A program made the position numbers and the translations under genes. DNA of 64,000 nt from Vespula vulgaris (lineage: Eukaryota > Arthropoda > Insecta > Hymenoptera > Vespidae), in NCBI RefSeq assembly GCF_905475345.1, contig NC_066590.1:6400001-6464000 (forward strand), written 5' to 3'. Below the pieces are notes generated by a model. It saw nothing but the letters and a program-made list of their open reading frames with translations. It did not search any database and was not told the origin of the DNA. Of the stretch, positions 12,928 through 25,292 are shown one piece after another (position 1 is the first letter of the stretch; each line of letters opens with the position of its first letter).

Positions 12928-13837
12928 CATCAGTTTTGAAAACAGTTCGTTTTATGTGCATAGATTCATCCAACCTGAACGGTGAGGCCAGGTACGATGC
13001 CTCGGCAAACACCACAGCCAAGACGACCTTTCTCACCGACGAGTATTCGGATCCTAACTTCACTGTTTGAAACGGCTCCCACACCAGTCTCGTTGTACTG
13101 CAGCTGTTGTTGCTGCTGTTGCACCATGTGCCAGGTAACCGGATCGTTTGGATTGCTTTACGAATCGTAAACGACTTTTAGAACGAGAGAATCATCGTGG
13201 TGGATTTAATACACTCGTTGAACTTTTAATTAACGATTGTTACTTACTCTTTCACCGGTATCATCCCTACGCCTGCAACGAAAAGAAAATTGAGATGATA
13301 TTTCGTTATTTCCTACTCTCAAAAAAAAAAAAAAATAAATACATTTTCTCGAAACTAGGTTCAACTAACTTAAAGTTCACTTGAGAAATGTGAATAATAA
13401 AATAATATAATTACTTCGGATTTTCAGCACGAGGACCTGCTGATTTTTCACCAAAAGGGCAACTTCCTGATGTACGGCATCTTCAACTGGATATCCATTT
13501 ACCCTGAGGATTTGATCCCCTACCTATAACGAATAAGTACGAGTCAATTAAATAGAAATTGAATTAATCTTCTTAATCACATCGTTTAATTCGACCGACC
13601 CTCAATCCGTTTCTATGAGCTTCGCCACCAGGTTGAACGTTACTGATGTAAAATCCAGCAGCGTATTCTCTACCACCTCGCAATGAGAAGCCGAAACCGG
13701 ATGCACCTCGACGTCTCAATCTAACGTTCCTGGTAACGCCGATGACGGCCATTCTGCCGCCTCCCACCGGATTTCCAGGACCTGCACCGTTCGATGATCC
13801 CGTTCCAGCACTAGATGCGCTGGAAGAGCCACCGGAT
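4830..13837 (-). CDS. USH1C: harmonin (USH1C)-like PDZ scaffold, 3' thirteen exons
   Basis: The product is a multi-PDZ scaffold. Vertebrate harmonin organises cadherin and myosin complexes at actin-rich protrusions. Exons in transcript order are 13837-13600, 13523-13415, 13272-13248 (25 nt), 13155-12975, 12717-12368, 11922-11856, 11557-11240, 11024-10871, 10672-10347, 9434-9321, 9153-9067, 5755-5105 and 4997-4830. Phases agree over 929 codons including the stop. PDZ1 carries GFGFSLRGG and VGDQILRVNGYPV. The linker reads SVGMIPVKDNPNDPVTW, matching the harmonin IPVK..P.(D/E)P(L/V)TW linker. PDZ2 carries KGRLGCGV then AAGLKAGDVIVWCNGQ. Behind these are charged helical segments (QELQRRAQQ; LMEEFKRAHRKMF), a proline run and an Asn/Thr-rich stretch, then a helix LQNELAATLQRSNLRRKTE resembling WH2-type actin-binding helices, and the C-terminal stop. 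Harmonin is preferred to its relative whirlin/dyschronic because of the linker and the PDZ2 GRLGC core. The N-terminal HN domain is not found; the first exon shown enters in phase 2. Confidence 0.75.
5762..9066 (-). other. 3.3 kb intron of the harmonin-like gene
   Basis: This is the longest intron seen inside the confirmed part of the gene. It holds a purine/pyrimidine-rich stretch around 6570-6660, a CT dinucleotide run at 7985-8023 and a GC-alternating patch near 7870. I see no coding exon in it on either strand. Confidence 0.6.
7985..8023. repeat. (CT)n microsatellite
   Basis: About 19 uninterrupted CT units in an intron of the harmonin-like gene. Confidence 0.95.
10030..10101. repeat. 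(GATA)n-type microsatellite
   Basis: Imperfect GATA/TAGA tetranucleotide repeats with a few single-base variants, in an intron of the harmonin-like gene. Confidence 0.9.
10222..10277. repeat. (CGT)n trinucleotide repeat
   Basis: About 17 CGT units follow a short CAT run, 70 bases from an exon of the harmonin-like gene. The repeat is intronic and not translated in the model. Confidence 0.95.
12895..12926. repeat. (TA)n microsatellite
   Basis: About 15 TA units in the intron that separates the two exons encoding PDZ2. Confidence 0.95.
13248..13272 (-). other. USH1C: 25-nt microexon between PDZ1 and PDZ2
   Basis: A good acceptor (TTTTCGTTGCAG) and a donor (GA then GTAAGT) bound a 25-nt exon. 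It enters in phase 1 and leaves in phase 2, exactly joining the PDZ1 exon to the next exon. It supplies the VGMIPVK part of the family-typical linker, which makes it real despite its size. Confidence 0.75.
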
Positions 13838-14235
13838 CTGTAAACATCGAAGGATGGATCTTACCTGTTCTTACATCATAAACTTTTGCCTACATGTAAA
13901 AGAAGAAACGAATACTTATATATATTTTCGTAGGACGTAAGTATATATCCATAACCAAAACGGACGGGTAATTAATCTCAACTTTTTCTCCTTAGAGTAT
14001 TGCATAAAAGAGACTTTACTTTCTCATCATAGCTTTTCCAGTACGATGGTACTTTGTGAAATCGTGTGTGAAACTCGTCTGCTTGATAATAAAAATAATG
14101 ATAATAATATAATAATTATTACTATTATTATTATTATGGAGCAAAACGATGACAATGAAAACGACGAATTGTCGTGATATTCACAGAAACTGTTCGTAGA
14201 AAGTTAGAGTAGGTATTATTCTGTTTCTGTATACC

Positions 14236-14342
14236 TTTCGCAGGTGGTTGGCGGTACGACCGCACATTACGTACATTTCCGATTGATTTCCGACCTTTCC
14301 CTATGAACTCTATGCCCATGAACAATCCGGATGGCGAGTTCT
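14236..14342 (-). CDS. possible upstream exon of the harmonin-like gene
   Basis: One minus-strand frame is open across this segment, reading NSPSGLFMGIEFIGKGRK. The segment ends at a GTATAC donor after PPAK and starts behind a weak AG. It leaves in phase 1, while the first confirmed harmonin-like exon enters in phase 2. A direct splice would therefore break the frame, so a missing exon, an alternative transcript or a false exon are all possible. Confidence 0.25.
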
Positions 14343-17300
14343 CTATTACTATATCTATACGTGTAATAGACGATCAAATTTCGTCGTATTTCCTACCTGT
14401 ACGCATGTCCCTCATATTTGTGGAAAGATAGAAGGATCGTATTTCCACGTAACTAAAGTCATTAAATGTGCGGCCGTATGTCGTGCTCGACTTATCATTA
14501 AATTTTAAGTAGATACTTAGAACAGGATAAAATAGTATTATTACGTATTTGTTATCTTTGGTCTACCTTTAAGCATCGTTATCTTATTGTACGTTTCCGT
14601 GTGTTCAAGAATTTTTAAGTTTTCGATAAGGTCAAAAGAAGTAAAGAAACAAAAGGAATAAATTGAAAAATAACTTGGGACATAAATCCTTTAAGGAAAA
14701 TAAATGTATATGCATATTTACTTATAATGTATATATATATAGTTACTATATATTTGATATATTATATATATATATGTATATATCTTATAGAAAAAATATG
14801 TATAATATCTTTTCCTTATGAATTTCATCGACGAAAAAAAAAGAGAGAACAAAGAAAGAGATACTATACATATACCATACTACATAATAAAACAGAGAGA
14901 GAATTCATTTTCTCTTGGATATCGAAAAGATTATGCGCAATGATTGTTTGTATGAGAGATCGTGGGATGCTGTAGGATGATAGTAAATGACTATCATTAG
15001 AAAGAGTTGTAAACACTGCAACGAAGTTACTAGCTAGAATTTATTTTCTAATATTTCCTCTTTCTCTTTCATTTAATTCCTTATTTCCTTCAATTTCTTC
15101 CATCTCTCTTTCTCTTTTATTTTATATACTCATGCTATAAAATGTAACTAAAGATATTTATACACATACAAACACATACACACATACATATGTATTTTTA
15201 TACGATTCCCTTCTTTTTTTTCTATTCCTATCTATGTTTGTTCCTTGTTCCTTCCTGTTCTCTTTCTAGTTCTCTCTATTCTTGAATATCGATGAAAAAA
15301 GTAGTAAGAGTAGCACCACTCCAACCGTCTGCTATCTTCGACAACTATCTCTCCCTCTCTTTCTCTCTCTTTCTCTTTATCTATCTCGAGGGGAACATCA
15401 TTTTTCTCGTAGACGTCTCGACTTCTCTTCACAGGGACCGAAAGTTCGACGATCCATCCTTTCTAGCTTTTTGGCACGAGGGTAGACCGTGGCTGGTATC
15501 GATTCTTTCGTTTCTCGGCACGCGAATACCTTTCGACGAGTATAAACCGAGTAGCTTTCGACGTGACGTTTATCTCTTTCCCTTCTTCTATTCATCTTCT
15601 TTTTCGAGAAACTCGAAGTATCGTATCGACAAAATCAGACAGACAGACAGACGGATATCTCTAAACCGAATTCAATCGTTTCAGAGATTTCGAGACTTTT
15701 CTCCATCCTTTTCAAACATCATTTTTCAAATCAAGAAGTACAGATCGCAATCATTTCTCGAGCTTATTTTATTTGATATTTTTCTGTTTCTTTTTTTATT
15801 TAGGTACAATCAAAGAAAGTTCGTTTATTAAGAAAATGGGAAGAAACGAGAAGAGAAAACGGTACTGGGGCCTTGTATTTTGCGTTGATTGTTTATGGGA
15901 AATGTAGATAGGCGATGTCAACCGGAATCATTGTGTAACATTCTGACAATGGAGAGCGATAGAAGAAGCGCTAATAAAAACGGCTAATTTTTTTTCCCTT
16001 TTTTTTCGATGGAATTACCCATGACTATTATGATACTAATAATAACGAGCATTCGCATCCGTTCATAGAGAAAGATAGAGAGAGAAAGAGAGATACAGAG
16101 ATACGTGTACATAGGTACATACCGTTAGCATCGTCGATATCGCCATTTGACGATCGAGCTCACGAAAGTGTTACGACTGTTATACGTCTCTAAATCGGCA
16201 CGTACCAATGCGACATTGACTTCTCGCAATATATAGATATTCACATACGTAGGTTATGTATTAATCTCAATTATCAACATTCTTCTCACGGACATTTATG
16301 CTAAAAAGTTTCCACGGTTCGTTCCAAGAGTTCACGAGACTCGAAGAGTCCGACAAAGGGCAGACACCATAACAATTCGTTTCGTTCCGTTCGGAGTGTT
16401 TGCACATTACTCGTGCATAGAATCGAAAGCAAAGTTAAAGAAATTCGATAGGAAGGCTGATTCTTGTGTTGCATATCGTTATCCACTTATATGCAGTTAC
16501 ATACATATATGCGTATCTATATTATAAATATATATATATATATATACAATCTATATTATTAAAATAATTTATTTATACATTATATATGTATAAATTATTT
16601 TTTATATATCTATCTATAGGTAATATATATGTGTATTTAGATATTCGTATTTACTTGCGTATAAAATATTTCTGTCTCTCTCTCTCTTTCTCTTGAGAAT
16701 TTAATTCGAACCGGTTTAACGCGCGAATCTGCTCTGCTCTCTTTTGAAATTGAGCGATTATACGGAAAGAAAGCCCTAGTAGTTGGTTATAATGAGACTA
16801 CGATCGTAGACGTATGACGCGTATTTTCGCGCGATCTTCGGAGAACAAAGGGAGCCGTGTGTTGAAACCGGTTCCACTTTATGGGTATAAAAGAGGAAGA
16901 AGAAGAAGAAGTAGTATTAGTAGAAGAAATTAGATATCATTTCCGTAAATTTCGTGAAAAAAATTGATTATTCTCCATCGAGGATAAAGGATAAAGAGGA
17001 AGATCTTTTAACGTGAGCTTATCGCTGGTATATTATCGAAAATTGAAAGTACTTATGTATCTCCTGTATAAAATTACGTTCGTTTATGCGACTCGAAACA
17101 AAGCGGAGAAAGCAATCGTTTTATTTAAAAATCTCTCGCGATAATCGTAAATACTGAAACATAGCAATAGATTCTCTCCCAATTTACCGTCATGATGACC
17201 GCTTGCTTGCTCACTCTCTTTCTTTCTCTCACCTCCCTACCTCCCTCCCTCCCTCCCTCCCTTTCTCTCTACTTTGCATCGTAACGTCATCCTATTTACG

Positions 17301-20300
17301 AGGCACGTAATTTCGATTACAAAGTTACGTTACACCCTCTTTACTCTACTACTATGTATTACTACTACTACCTATCCATTATTAGAATGCATCGTAGCTC
17401 GTTCCTCTTCTTATTTGCATTCCATTCGCGTATGCATCGCTTACGCGTGTAAGTGTAATAATAACAGTGGGCCTGACTCGTATAGAAAATAGAGAGGAGT
17501 GGGAGAAGGGGGAAATAGTGGGGAGGGAAGGAGGGGGAGGTTTCAATTCCGTCCACGGTCTATGATAATTTCACGGCATGCACGAGGAGGCCGGGGACCG
17601 GTCTCGAATAGAATCGAACGAGGTAGAACTCGCGAAGCGAGAAAAGCCTGTAAAAGCAAGACGAGCATTTGAAAGAGAGGGAGAGGAAGAGGTAGAGAGA
17701 GAGAGAGAGTACGCGTGCCCGTGCTAAGGACAGAGATTAATCTCGCGAGTATAATATAACAAGCTACTACTCTCGGCAGCAAAGCTCGACAGCGAGTCGA
17801 ATGAATTTACGATAGATAGAAATCGAATTTTTTTTTTATATATAGTTTTTATTGTCGTCGTCGTTGTTTTTTTTTTTTTCTTTTTATATCAGCAGCAGCA
17901 TATTAACGACGAAACGCATCGACGATATTATAGTTTGTTGTCCCTCTCCTCTTTGAATTCCAAACCCCACTTTCCAAACGATCTAATCTCCTATAGAGGC
18001 ACATGAACGAGTTTCACGTTCCTCCTTTCCTGTCTCTCTCTCTCTCTCTCTCTCTTTCTTTTTCTCTGTCCCTGTTCCTCCTCCCCACCCTATCTACCCT
18101 TTTGCCTCTTTCGGAACCCGTTATGGCGAATCGCGCGTGGCGTTACAATTTCTCGAATAAAATTCGTTTTCGTTACGGCCGAATTGGCACGCTAAGTACC
18201 CTCTCGGCACGAGGCTCTCTTGTCCAATGTATACATAGGGAAAATAGAGAGAGAAAGAGTGAGAGAAAGAGAAAGAGAGGGAGAAAAAAGAAAGCTATAT
18301 TCCTTATACGCGCGATAGTGCATCGTTCCTCTTCTTCCTTTTTTTTCCTTGTTCTTCTTTATCTTTAGAATTCGTGTCGATTAAAGGTAACACGTATGAT
18401 TAAAGGACGTTGGAAATCCATTGGTATTCCATTCGTATTCACCTTGCATCTCTCGTAATAATGCAAATTAATGTTCTTTTTCTCTCTCTTTTACTCTATC
18501 TCTATCTGTTGTAGGCGAATAAGTAACCGATCGGTCGGCTAATGAACTATCGTCAACGTGAGTCACGCGAGTGTTCAGACTTTCGCGAAATATACCTACT
18601 TCCTCTACCGGTTTTTCGATTTGCATGAAAAGCTTTCCGTTCGATTAAATGCCTTCGATAATCCAAATTATAATTCAAGATCGGCAGGATTAACGATATC
18701 CATTGCCAGTGATCGAACACGTAAGCAATTTATTATTTAAATAATTTGTCAAGTTCCTCTATAACAAGCGTACAACTTAAAAACTCATGATTATAGTATT
18801 CTTTGAATTCTATTTTATTTTATCGTCGCGAACTTAATCGTTCCATGTCCGATATTTTTAATATTTAAAAATATATAAGATGTACTTAGTAGCAGGTATA
18901 CAATATAATTCTACTAACACGAGTAATTACATAATATTATAAGTTTTGTATAGACGCGAAATAAAATTGAGTCGTAGAGATTTAACGGGTTCTTTTGATT
19001 ACGAACGAATAGAATTTCTCGAAGCGTCCTTGAACATGCTGATAAGTAAATCTTATCCATGAAGTAGAAACGAGCTAGTATATTTTTAAGAGCGTCGTTC
19101 TAAATAGAAACTTGTTTTCTTCTATGTCGGTGTCGCAACATTTCACGATATCTTCGCGAGCTACGTCTCAAAACGAAAGGAAACGATTGAAATATATCGA
19201 GTTTATAGGTGAATCGTGCCACCTCGCCTTTTCAACTTGCCACGAATCTCTTTTTCTTTCTTTCTCTCTCTTTCTCCCTTCTCTCTCTCTCTTTCTCTCA
19301 TGGTAGAGAAGGTGGAGCGGATACGATATATACTAGAAAGGACGAGAACGCTCGTCCCAGGGCGTGCCTTTTCCGTGTTCTTTCCAGTCTTGCATCAGCT
19401 TTCTCCACATTGTTGCCAAGGTGGACGTCCCGTATGACCCTTTGAATCTCTCGGTGACCGACTAAAATAATCTTAAAGTATTATAATTCTAGACAAAATT
19501 TCTCATTGTTATCGATCGACCTTCTAATTCTATTATCCTTCAATCGATTTTATTTTATTTGTAAAAGTCCTTCAATATCACGACGAGTTAATCAATTTTA
19601 TCAATGTCGGACCATCATCGAGACTTTATCAACGAGTTTCATTGCTTTGCGAGACAGTTTAATGGTTACGTTCAAAGAGATAGACGCAACTGCATTTGTA
19701 GCCATCAACAAAATTCGATTAGTCGGCCTCCTTTGATCACAGAATCGTCGCTAATTAAACCAATCATCGTTCTCTTTACCTCTCTCTCTCTCTCTCTTTC
19801 TCTTTCTCTATCTCTCTCGTTTCTTCCTAATTTGATATTGAAAGGCGAACGACCTGCCATCGGAGAGATGCTTTCCGATATTTCCGTATTTATTGGTGAG
19901 ACTTCGGAGGAAATCGACGAGTAAAACGAGGCCGTTCGTTGCCGCGGGTGGTTAACGTCGATTCTTCGAAATCGTTCTCGTCTCTTTCCTTATCGTCTTC
20001 CCTCCTTTCCTTTCCCTCCCTTTCATTCCACTCCCTACCTTCCGTTCTTTTTTCATTCTCTTTTCTCTTCTCCTTTTTTTCTCCCCTCATTTTCTATCTC
20101 TCATCTCGCTTGCCTTGAAATTATTTTTTTACAAAACAAACAATCCTTCGAATTTTCGTAGTAAAACGATAAGGGATAATATCTATTGTTTCTTTTCAAT
20201 GCAACAAAGAGAATACGTTAGTCATTGTAACGAGTGTTTTGCAACGATAACAAATGATCTCTTAACGAGATCAGTTGGATAAGTAATTTCATGGTAAAAA

Positions 20301-21062
20301 TATATTTTTCTCTGATATTTTTTTTCAACATGATTCCAACGATTTATTAGATTGTAAATTATGTAAAAAATTATCTATGTGAATTTTTTACGTTTTGAGA
20401 TTTTGTTATCGTTGAATCATTTTCGAGGAATTATCTTTCTTGCCAACGTTCGTTATGAAACACCTTGAACATGTAAATAAACATACATACACACACATAT
20501 ACGTACACGCATATATAATATAGGTACACATGTGTAAATACATATCTGTAGTACGATGTAATCATTTTTGTATCGATCGTACGAGCCACTTATACAGATA
20601 GACACGTAACATACCGGTCGAAGGTTCAAAGTCAATGACAAATAAATAGATACAGAAACGACGGATGTGTGGCATTGAAGCGAAACGGAAAGCAAGAAAA
20701 GCCGCACATTCGATCGAGTCTGCGGTTTATTCGACTATCCGATTCGCTATAGAAAAATACAAAATCGACTCTCTCCTTTTTTGGTCTTTTTCTATTTTTT
20801 AATCATTCGATTCGCGAATGGTCATCCCCTATGGTTAACAAGTTTCTCATGCAGAACGAATCGTTTGAAGTATAAATTATTTTCGTGAATAATAACTTTG
20901 ATTGCTTTAGCGATTTCTTTTTCCTTTTTTTTTATTTCGTTTCATAAAAGAAAAAAAGAGGGCTGATTCTCTGTATCTCATTCGTACGTCGATTTTGGTT
21001 CCTTTCTGTTTACAAGAAAAAAAGAGCAACATAGAAATACAGAGAAGGAGAGAGATGAAGAA

Positions 21063-21102
<40 letters not shown>

Positions 21103-22804
21103 AGAAAGAAACAGAGAAAAACACAATGAAAGAGATGAAGGTGACAGAACTACAAGGTCAATCGTCGTGTTTGCGGTGAACGGTAACGGTGATCGTCTCT
21201 TCGCAGTAAAGTTTTAACTCCGTCAGTCTTCTCTAGATTGCCTGCGACGAAGCACCGATCCACAGCTGGATTATTCCGATCTACTCTAAGAACGTAGGAA
21301 ATAATTTTCTCGCAACGTTCTAACGGGAACGATTTTATTTATTACGTGAAAAATCATCTCTTTGTAGGTCGTAACTTTTTTTCTCTTTTATCGTCTGTAT
21401 ATTCAAAGGAAATCGAAGCTATTTGCTTCAAGTTATTTCGTATTTTTTCAAGAGCTATCTCGAGTAGTTATCTACCAAACCATTTTTTTTTTACTTATCC
21501 TTCTTTTTTTTTCTTTTTTAAAAATAATGTCCACTCATTGTTGATAAGTTTGCGCAAGAAAGAACAAAAAAGAAGATATAGAAAAGGAAAGGAAAAGAAA
21601 AATGACTTGAAATAGTTTTCGAGCACACGATAACCCACGAAAAGACATTATTCATTCGTCGGAGCGAACGAAGCAGTCGAGGTAAAGGCGGTAATAACGA
21701 AATGGCCTTCGAGTCGCGTACATTGCTCATCGCTTTTACGACGTTGAAACCGACCGAATGATTCCGACTCGAACGGCAAGGAAAACGCGCTCTCCTCGAA
21801 CGAACAAGCCTTTGCGACGTATGTAACGTGTGCTGGAACGAACGTTTCGTTAATGGTCTCTGTTCTTCGTCTTTCTTTATCTCGCTTTCTCTTTCTTTCG
21901 TTTTGTTACTTATTTCAAACGAGACGGAACGGAACTCGGACAGACCTACGAGAGAGTTTGGCGAGCATCATAAACGATATTGCTCGCCGTCTCAGAAATA
22001 ATTGTCGCATTTCTCGTGGAATAAATTATGCAAGAAGTCTCGCTATTTTTGTTTTTTTGTTTTTTTTTTTTCGTTTTTTATCCCAAATAAGAAATCGATG
22101 GTAACAGAAGGGAGAGAGAGCACGAAGTGTCGTCACACCGAACTCCTTTCGATGATTAACATCTATAATTTTTTCTTTCTTTGTTTTTTTAATAATCTCT
22201 TTTCCAGCTCATCGTGAAATATACGAAAGAGATATCAAACCGATATCATTCTTCCTCGATCGATAATTCTTTTGTTCTTTCAGGAACGTCCACTCCTCAG
22301 CGCTTATCGATGCAAAATGTGGATATTCTTCGATGGATCCTCCACTCAAACACTTTACAGAAGGTTCATCGTACGATGAAAGGGTTTCTTTTCGTCTCGA
22401 TTCTTCCTCTCTTTGGATGAGAGGATTCTCGAAAGTGATACACAAAGATGATAAGCTAGCCAAGCTATTTTACTGTCTCTCTTTCTCCGACTTTTTTTCT
22501 TATTTTTTAAATATCGATTGAATTCCTAATTTCTTCGTACTTTTTAGAAAAGTCGATATGTCCGTTTTATTATATGTTTTAGATAAGATCTCCACTTCGA
22601 TTTAATTTTGGATCTCGTTTATAGCTAGCATGTATCTGTATCTACGGGTTTGCGATCGTTAAAGTCCAATGGGATCTTTTTATCATCGGCAACTTTCGTT
22701 TCTCCTTTTTCTACCTCCATTTCATCGTCGTTCGAACGTCGTTAATCGGCAGAAATATTGACTCTGAAAGACGTCACGCCTTTCGAATCGTCACGGATAT
22801 CGCC
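14343..22804. other. non-coding, microsatellite-rich stretch
   Basis: No exon-like segment with a convincing acceptor, frame and donor was seen. The stretch is dominated by TC/GA runs (for example 18036-18060 and 21070-21096), AT-rich patches such as 16500-16625, and poly-T tracts. It is probably upstream intron of the harmonin-like gene or intergenic DNA. Confidence 0.5.
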
Positions 22805-22860
22805 ATGGCCGAGAACGTGGATGGAAAACCGATGGAAACGAGTAGCGGGATCATCGATAG
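22805..22860 (+). CDS. likely first coding exon of an unidentified plus-strand gene
   Basis: A start codon in good context (CGCCATGGCC) opens a 56-nt stretch encoding MAENVDGKPMETSSGIID plus two bases of the next codon. It ends at an excellent donor (GATAG followed by GTAAGT). Kozak-like context, a CpG-rich open reading and a strong donor at the exact end make this the best coding candidate in the 30 kb desert. The partner exon must enter in phase 2; I did not identify it. I do not recognise the N-terminus. Confidence 0.45.
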
Positions 22861-23259
22861 GTAAGTTAGAATGAACAAAAGAGTTGGTGTAACGTAGGAT
22901 GATTGTTAAAACGATATATGTATGCATGTACGAACTTTCATCGTCGATCTTATAACTGCAGTTTTAGAATTTACATACATACCTATGTATATTCTAGAAT
23001 ACTTTAAAATATACAATTATCGCGTATAAGATATATATATTATCAATATTTTTAAGAATATTCTAAGACGAAATATTATAATATAAAGTATAAAGTTTTA
23101 GTAGATGTAAAATTAGAATATGGTATCAAAAAAATAGTTAAAGAATGTATTATAAAATACTTTTTGAATATTTTAATATATATATATCTGTGTATGGATA
23201 TGTAAGACGTTCTTTTCGACGACACGCTAGTGCGTAAGAAATGTGCGTGCACTTGAAAG

Positions 23260-23262
<3 letters not shown>

Positions 23263-23298
<36 letters not shown>
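23263..23298. repeat. (GA)n microsatellite
   Basis: About 18 GA units, continuing into imperfect GA-rich sequence to 23310. Confidence 0.95.
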
Positions 23299-23303
<5 letters not shown>

Positions 23304-23548
23304 AGAGAGATGTGTGTCAGCGGGTCACTGACATCCATCAACGCCAACGAACTTCGACGTTTGCCTACTTCTTATACGGCTAATTTCTTTTCATTAGGAA
23401 AAGCATGCTACTCGACCGACCTATCGAAGCATCTTATCCTTCCACGAAAAACTTCTCTCTTTCTTTCTCTTTCTGGAAAAGTCTTTTCCATCGATTTTCA
23501 AACTGCAATCATATAAAATACATTCGCATAGCTTTAGCATAAGATCTC

Positions 23549-24137
23549 TTAACCCTCTATAACATTATGTAACTTTAAAGTTTCATATTTTTTACGATTA
23601 TTACTTCATATTTGTAGTTTGAATGTTTTTTAAGTAACACTTATACTCACTGGCGAATTTAGCCTTCAAGAGATCCAAAGCGTTATATATTTTTAGAGTC
23701 CCTTTTTTAAAATAAATCAATTATGCAAAATATATACTTTCTCGCTTCAATTGTTCATGCAAATGATAAAGTGAAGAGTACAAATTTGATTATAGTCGTA
23801 AATAGAAAAAGAAAAATTATATATCGACCATCAGATATTAAATTGAATTTATTGTATAACATAAATATATATTATCGTGTGCGGACCCTTGTCTTACGAA
23901 GCCCGAGGCGACCGCCTCCACTGCTAGTGGGTAAATCCGTCTGACTGATTATACTTGCAATTAGTATAGAGAGTTTAAAGTATATATAGTTTAGTTTATT
24001 AAAGTTAAATTTTCTATGGTATAAATGCTATACAAAATATAATACTCGTACGTATTAGTACAAATTATACGATAACTTTTACATCACATTATAATATTCT
24101 TGTAGTTAGGAATAAATATTATCTTATAGAGGGTTAA
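23549..24137. mobile_element. piggyBac-like non-autonomous element (MITE)
   Basis: A 589-bp segment is bounded by TTAA on both sides (23549-23552 and 24134-24137). It carries inverted ends CCCTCTATAA (23553-23562) and TTATAGAGGG (24124-24133). TTAA target duplication with termini starting CCC is the hallmark of piggyBac-type elements. The interior is AT-rich apart from a GC-richer core at about 23878-23945. It contains no recognisable transposase: the only open frame, of 73 codons, shows no DDD motif or Cys-rich tail. It would have been mobilised in trans. Confidence 0.7.
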
Positions 24138-24832
24138 ATTAGAAAAATTAGTTACGATCAATTATCTCTAATATTAATCTTAATTAATTTATTTTCCCGA
24201 TTGTTAACTCGACTAATCGTACTTATTATTAATTATTCATTTTTTGTTTCATGTTCATTTCCTATTTGTCTTCTTTATGACTGATAAAAAAAAATAAGAG
24301 AAACACGTTCATAAAGACGGCATATGGCGGGCGAACCGCCTTAAGCCGTTTCGAAGGCACGCGTTTCAATTCAACGTGCAATTTTCGACAATAATGGCAC
24401 GTTCTCTCGTTCTCGCGCTGCCCTCGTAGCATAATCGCGAACATCTGCAAAGTCGCTCCGACTTGAGAGGAATCTCAAGAGAGTCGTCCTGGGTACGAGA
24501 CGAGAAAAAAGAGAAAATGGAAAGAAAAAAAAATGGAAGCAGAGAAAGAAGAAGAGAGAGAAAAGAAAAGAAAAGAAGGAAAATGGAATAAATGATAGTT
24601 TTGTTAACGTAAAATACGGACGGGAAATTTGCGAATAATTTTTTTAGTTCGAAAGAAACCGGAAGTTTAAAGCGTTTTGAAACTACCGACCGTAGAAATT
24701 TCGAGGAAACTCTTCTACGAAATATCCGCATTCTCTCTTTCTCTCTTTTTCTTTTTCTTAATTCTACGACAGGTTCGTTAAAAAAAACTACGGCGAAAAA
24801 GAAGGCGGGGTCGAGCAGCGCATTAATGTTTT

Positions 24833-24988
24833 TCAATTTTCATGTATATTCAAGACTCGCCTGGCCGCCGATCGTTCCAGTTTCGCGATACTAATTGCGC
24901 TCGTTTTGCCCGTACACGGGCTCTCCGAGCTACCGCTATCGCTACCACTACTGCTGGTACTGCTGCTGTTGCTGCTGCTTCTGTACAT
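24833..24988 (-). CDS. small serine-rich ORF, possible exon
   Basis: A 51-codon minus-strand frame starts MYRSSSNSSSTSSSGSDSGS and ends in a basic, helix-compatible segment (AKLERSAARRVL). It sits in a GC-richer island in the desert. The Ser run derives partly from an AGC repeat, and the opposite strand reads a Leu-rich frame. It could be an N-terminal exon of the harmonin-like gene, a short independent ORF or chance. Confidence 0.2.
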   Translation of the reverse strand: MYRSSSNSSSTSSSGSDSGSSESPCTGKTSAISIAKLERSAARRVLNIHEN

Positions 24989-25256
24989 ACTTTCGAGCTA
25001 GAGGGAGAATGCACTCGGAACTCGTTGAACTCTCTTTCGAGTATGTACTTCGGGAAATTGCGACGAAATGCGATGTGTACGAAAGAAAAGGAGCAAAGGA
25101 AAAAATAGGGAAAAAGAGAAAATGTGTAAAAGTGTCAATGGAGATTGTAGGAACTTGATAGATTTATCAAATTTCAAATTACGATGTTCGATCAAATCTA
25201 TGATCGATCAACATCGATCTCTCTTATTTCTTGGCATAAATTCACGAGAGAGAAAG

Positions 25257-25292
<36 letters not shown>

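Noticed and set aside
13690..13885. Second open minus-strand frame overlapping the PDZ1 exon (AKVYDVRTGK...)
   Set aside because: It runs through the confirmed acceptor at 13837 into the wrong frame for PDZ1 and ends at a stop. It fits no phase-compatible splice.
23723..23944. 73-codon frame inside the piggyBac-like element
   Set aside because: It shows no transposase catalytic motif or Cys-rich C-terminus. The element is better read as non-autonomous.
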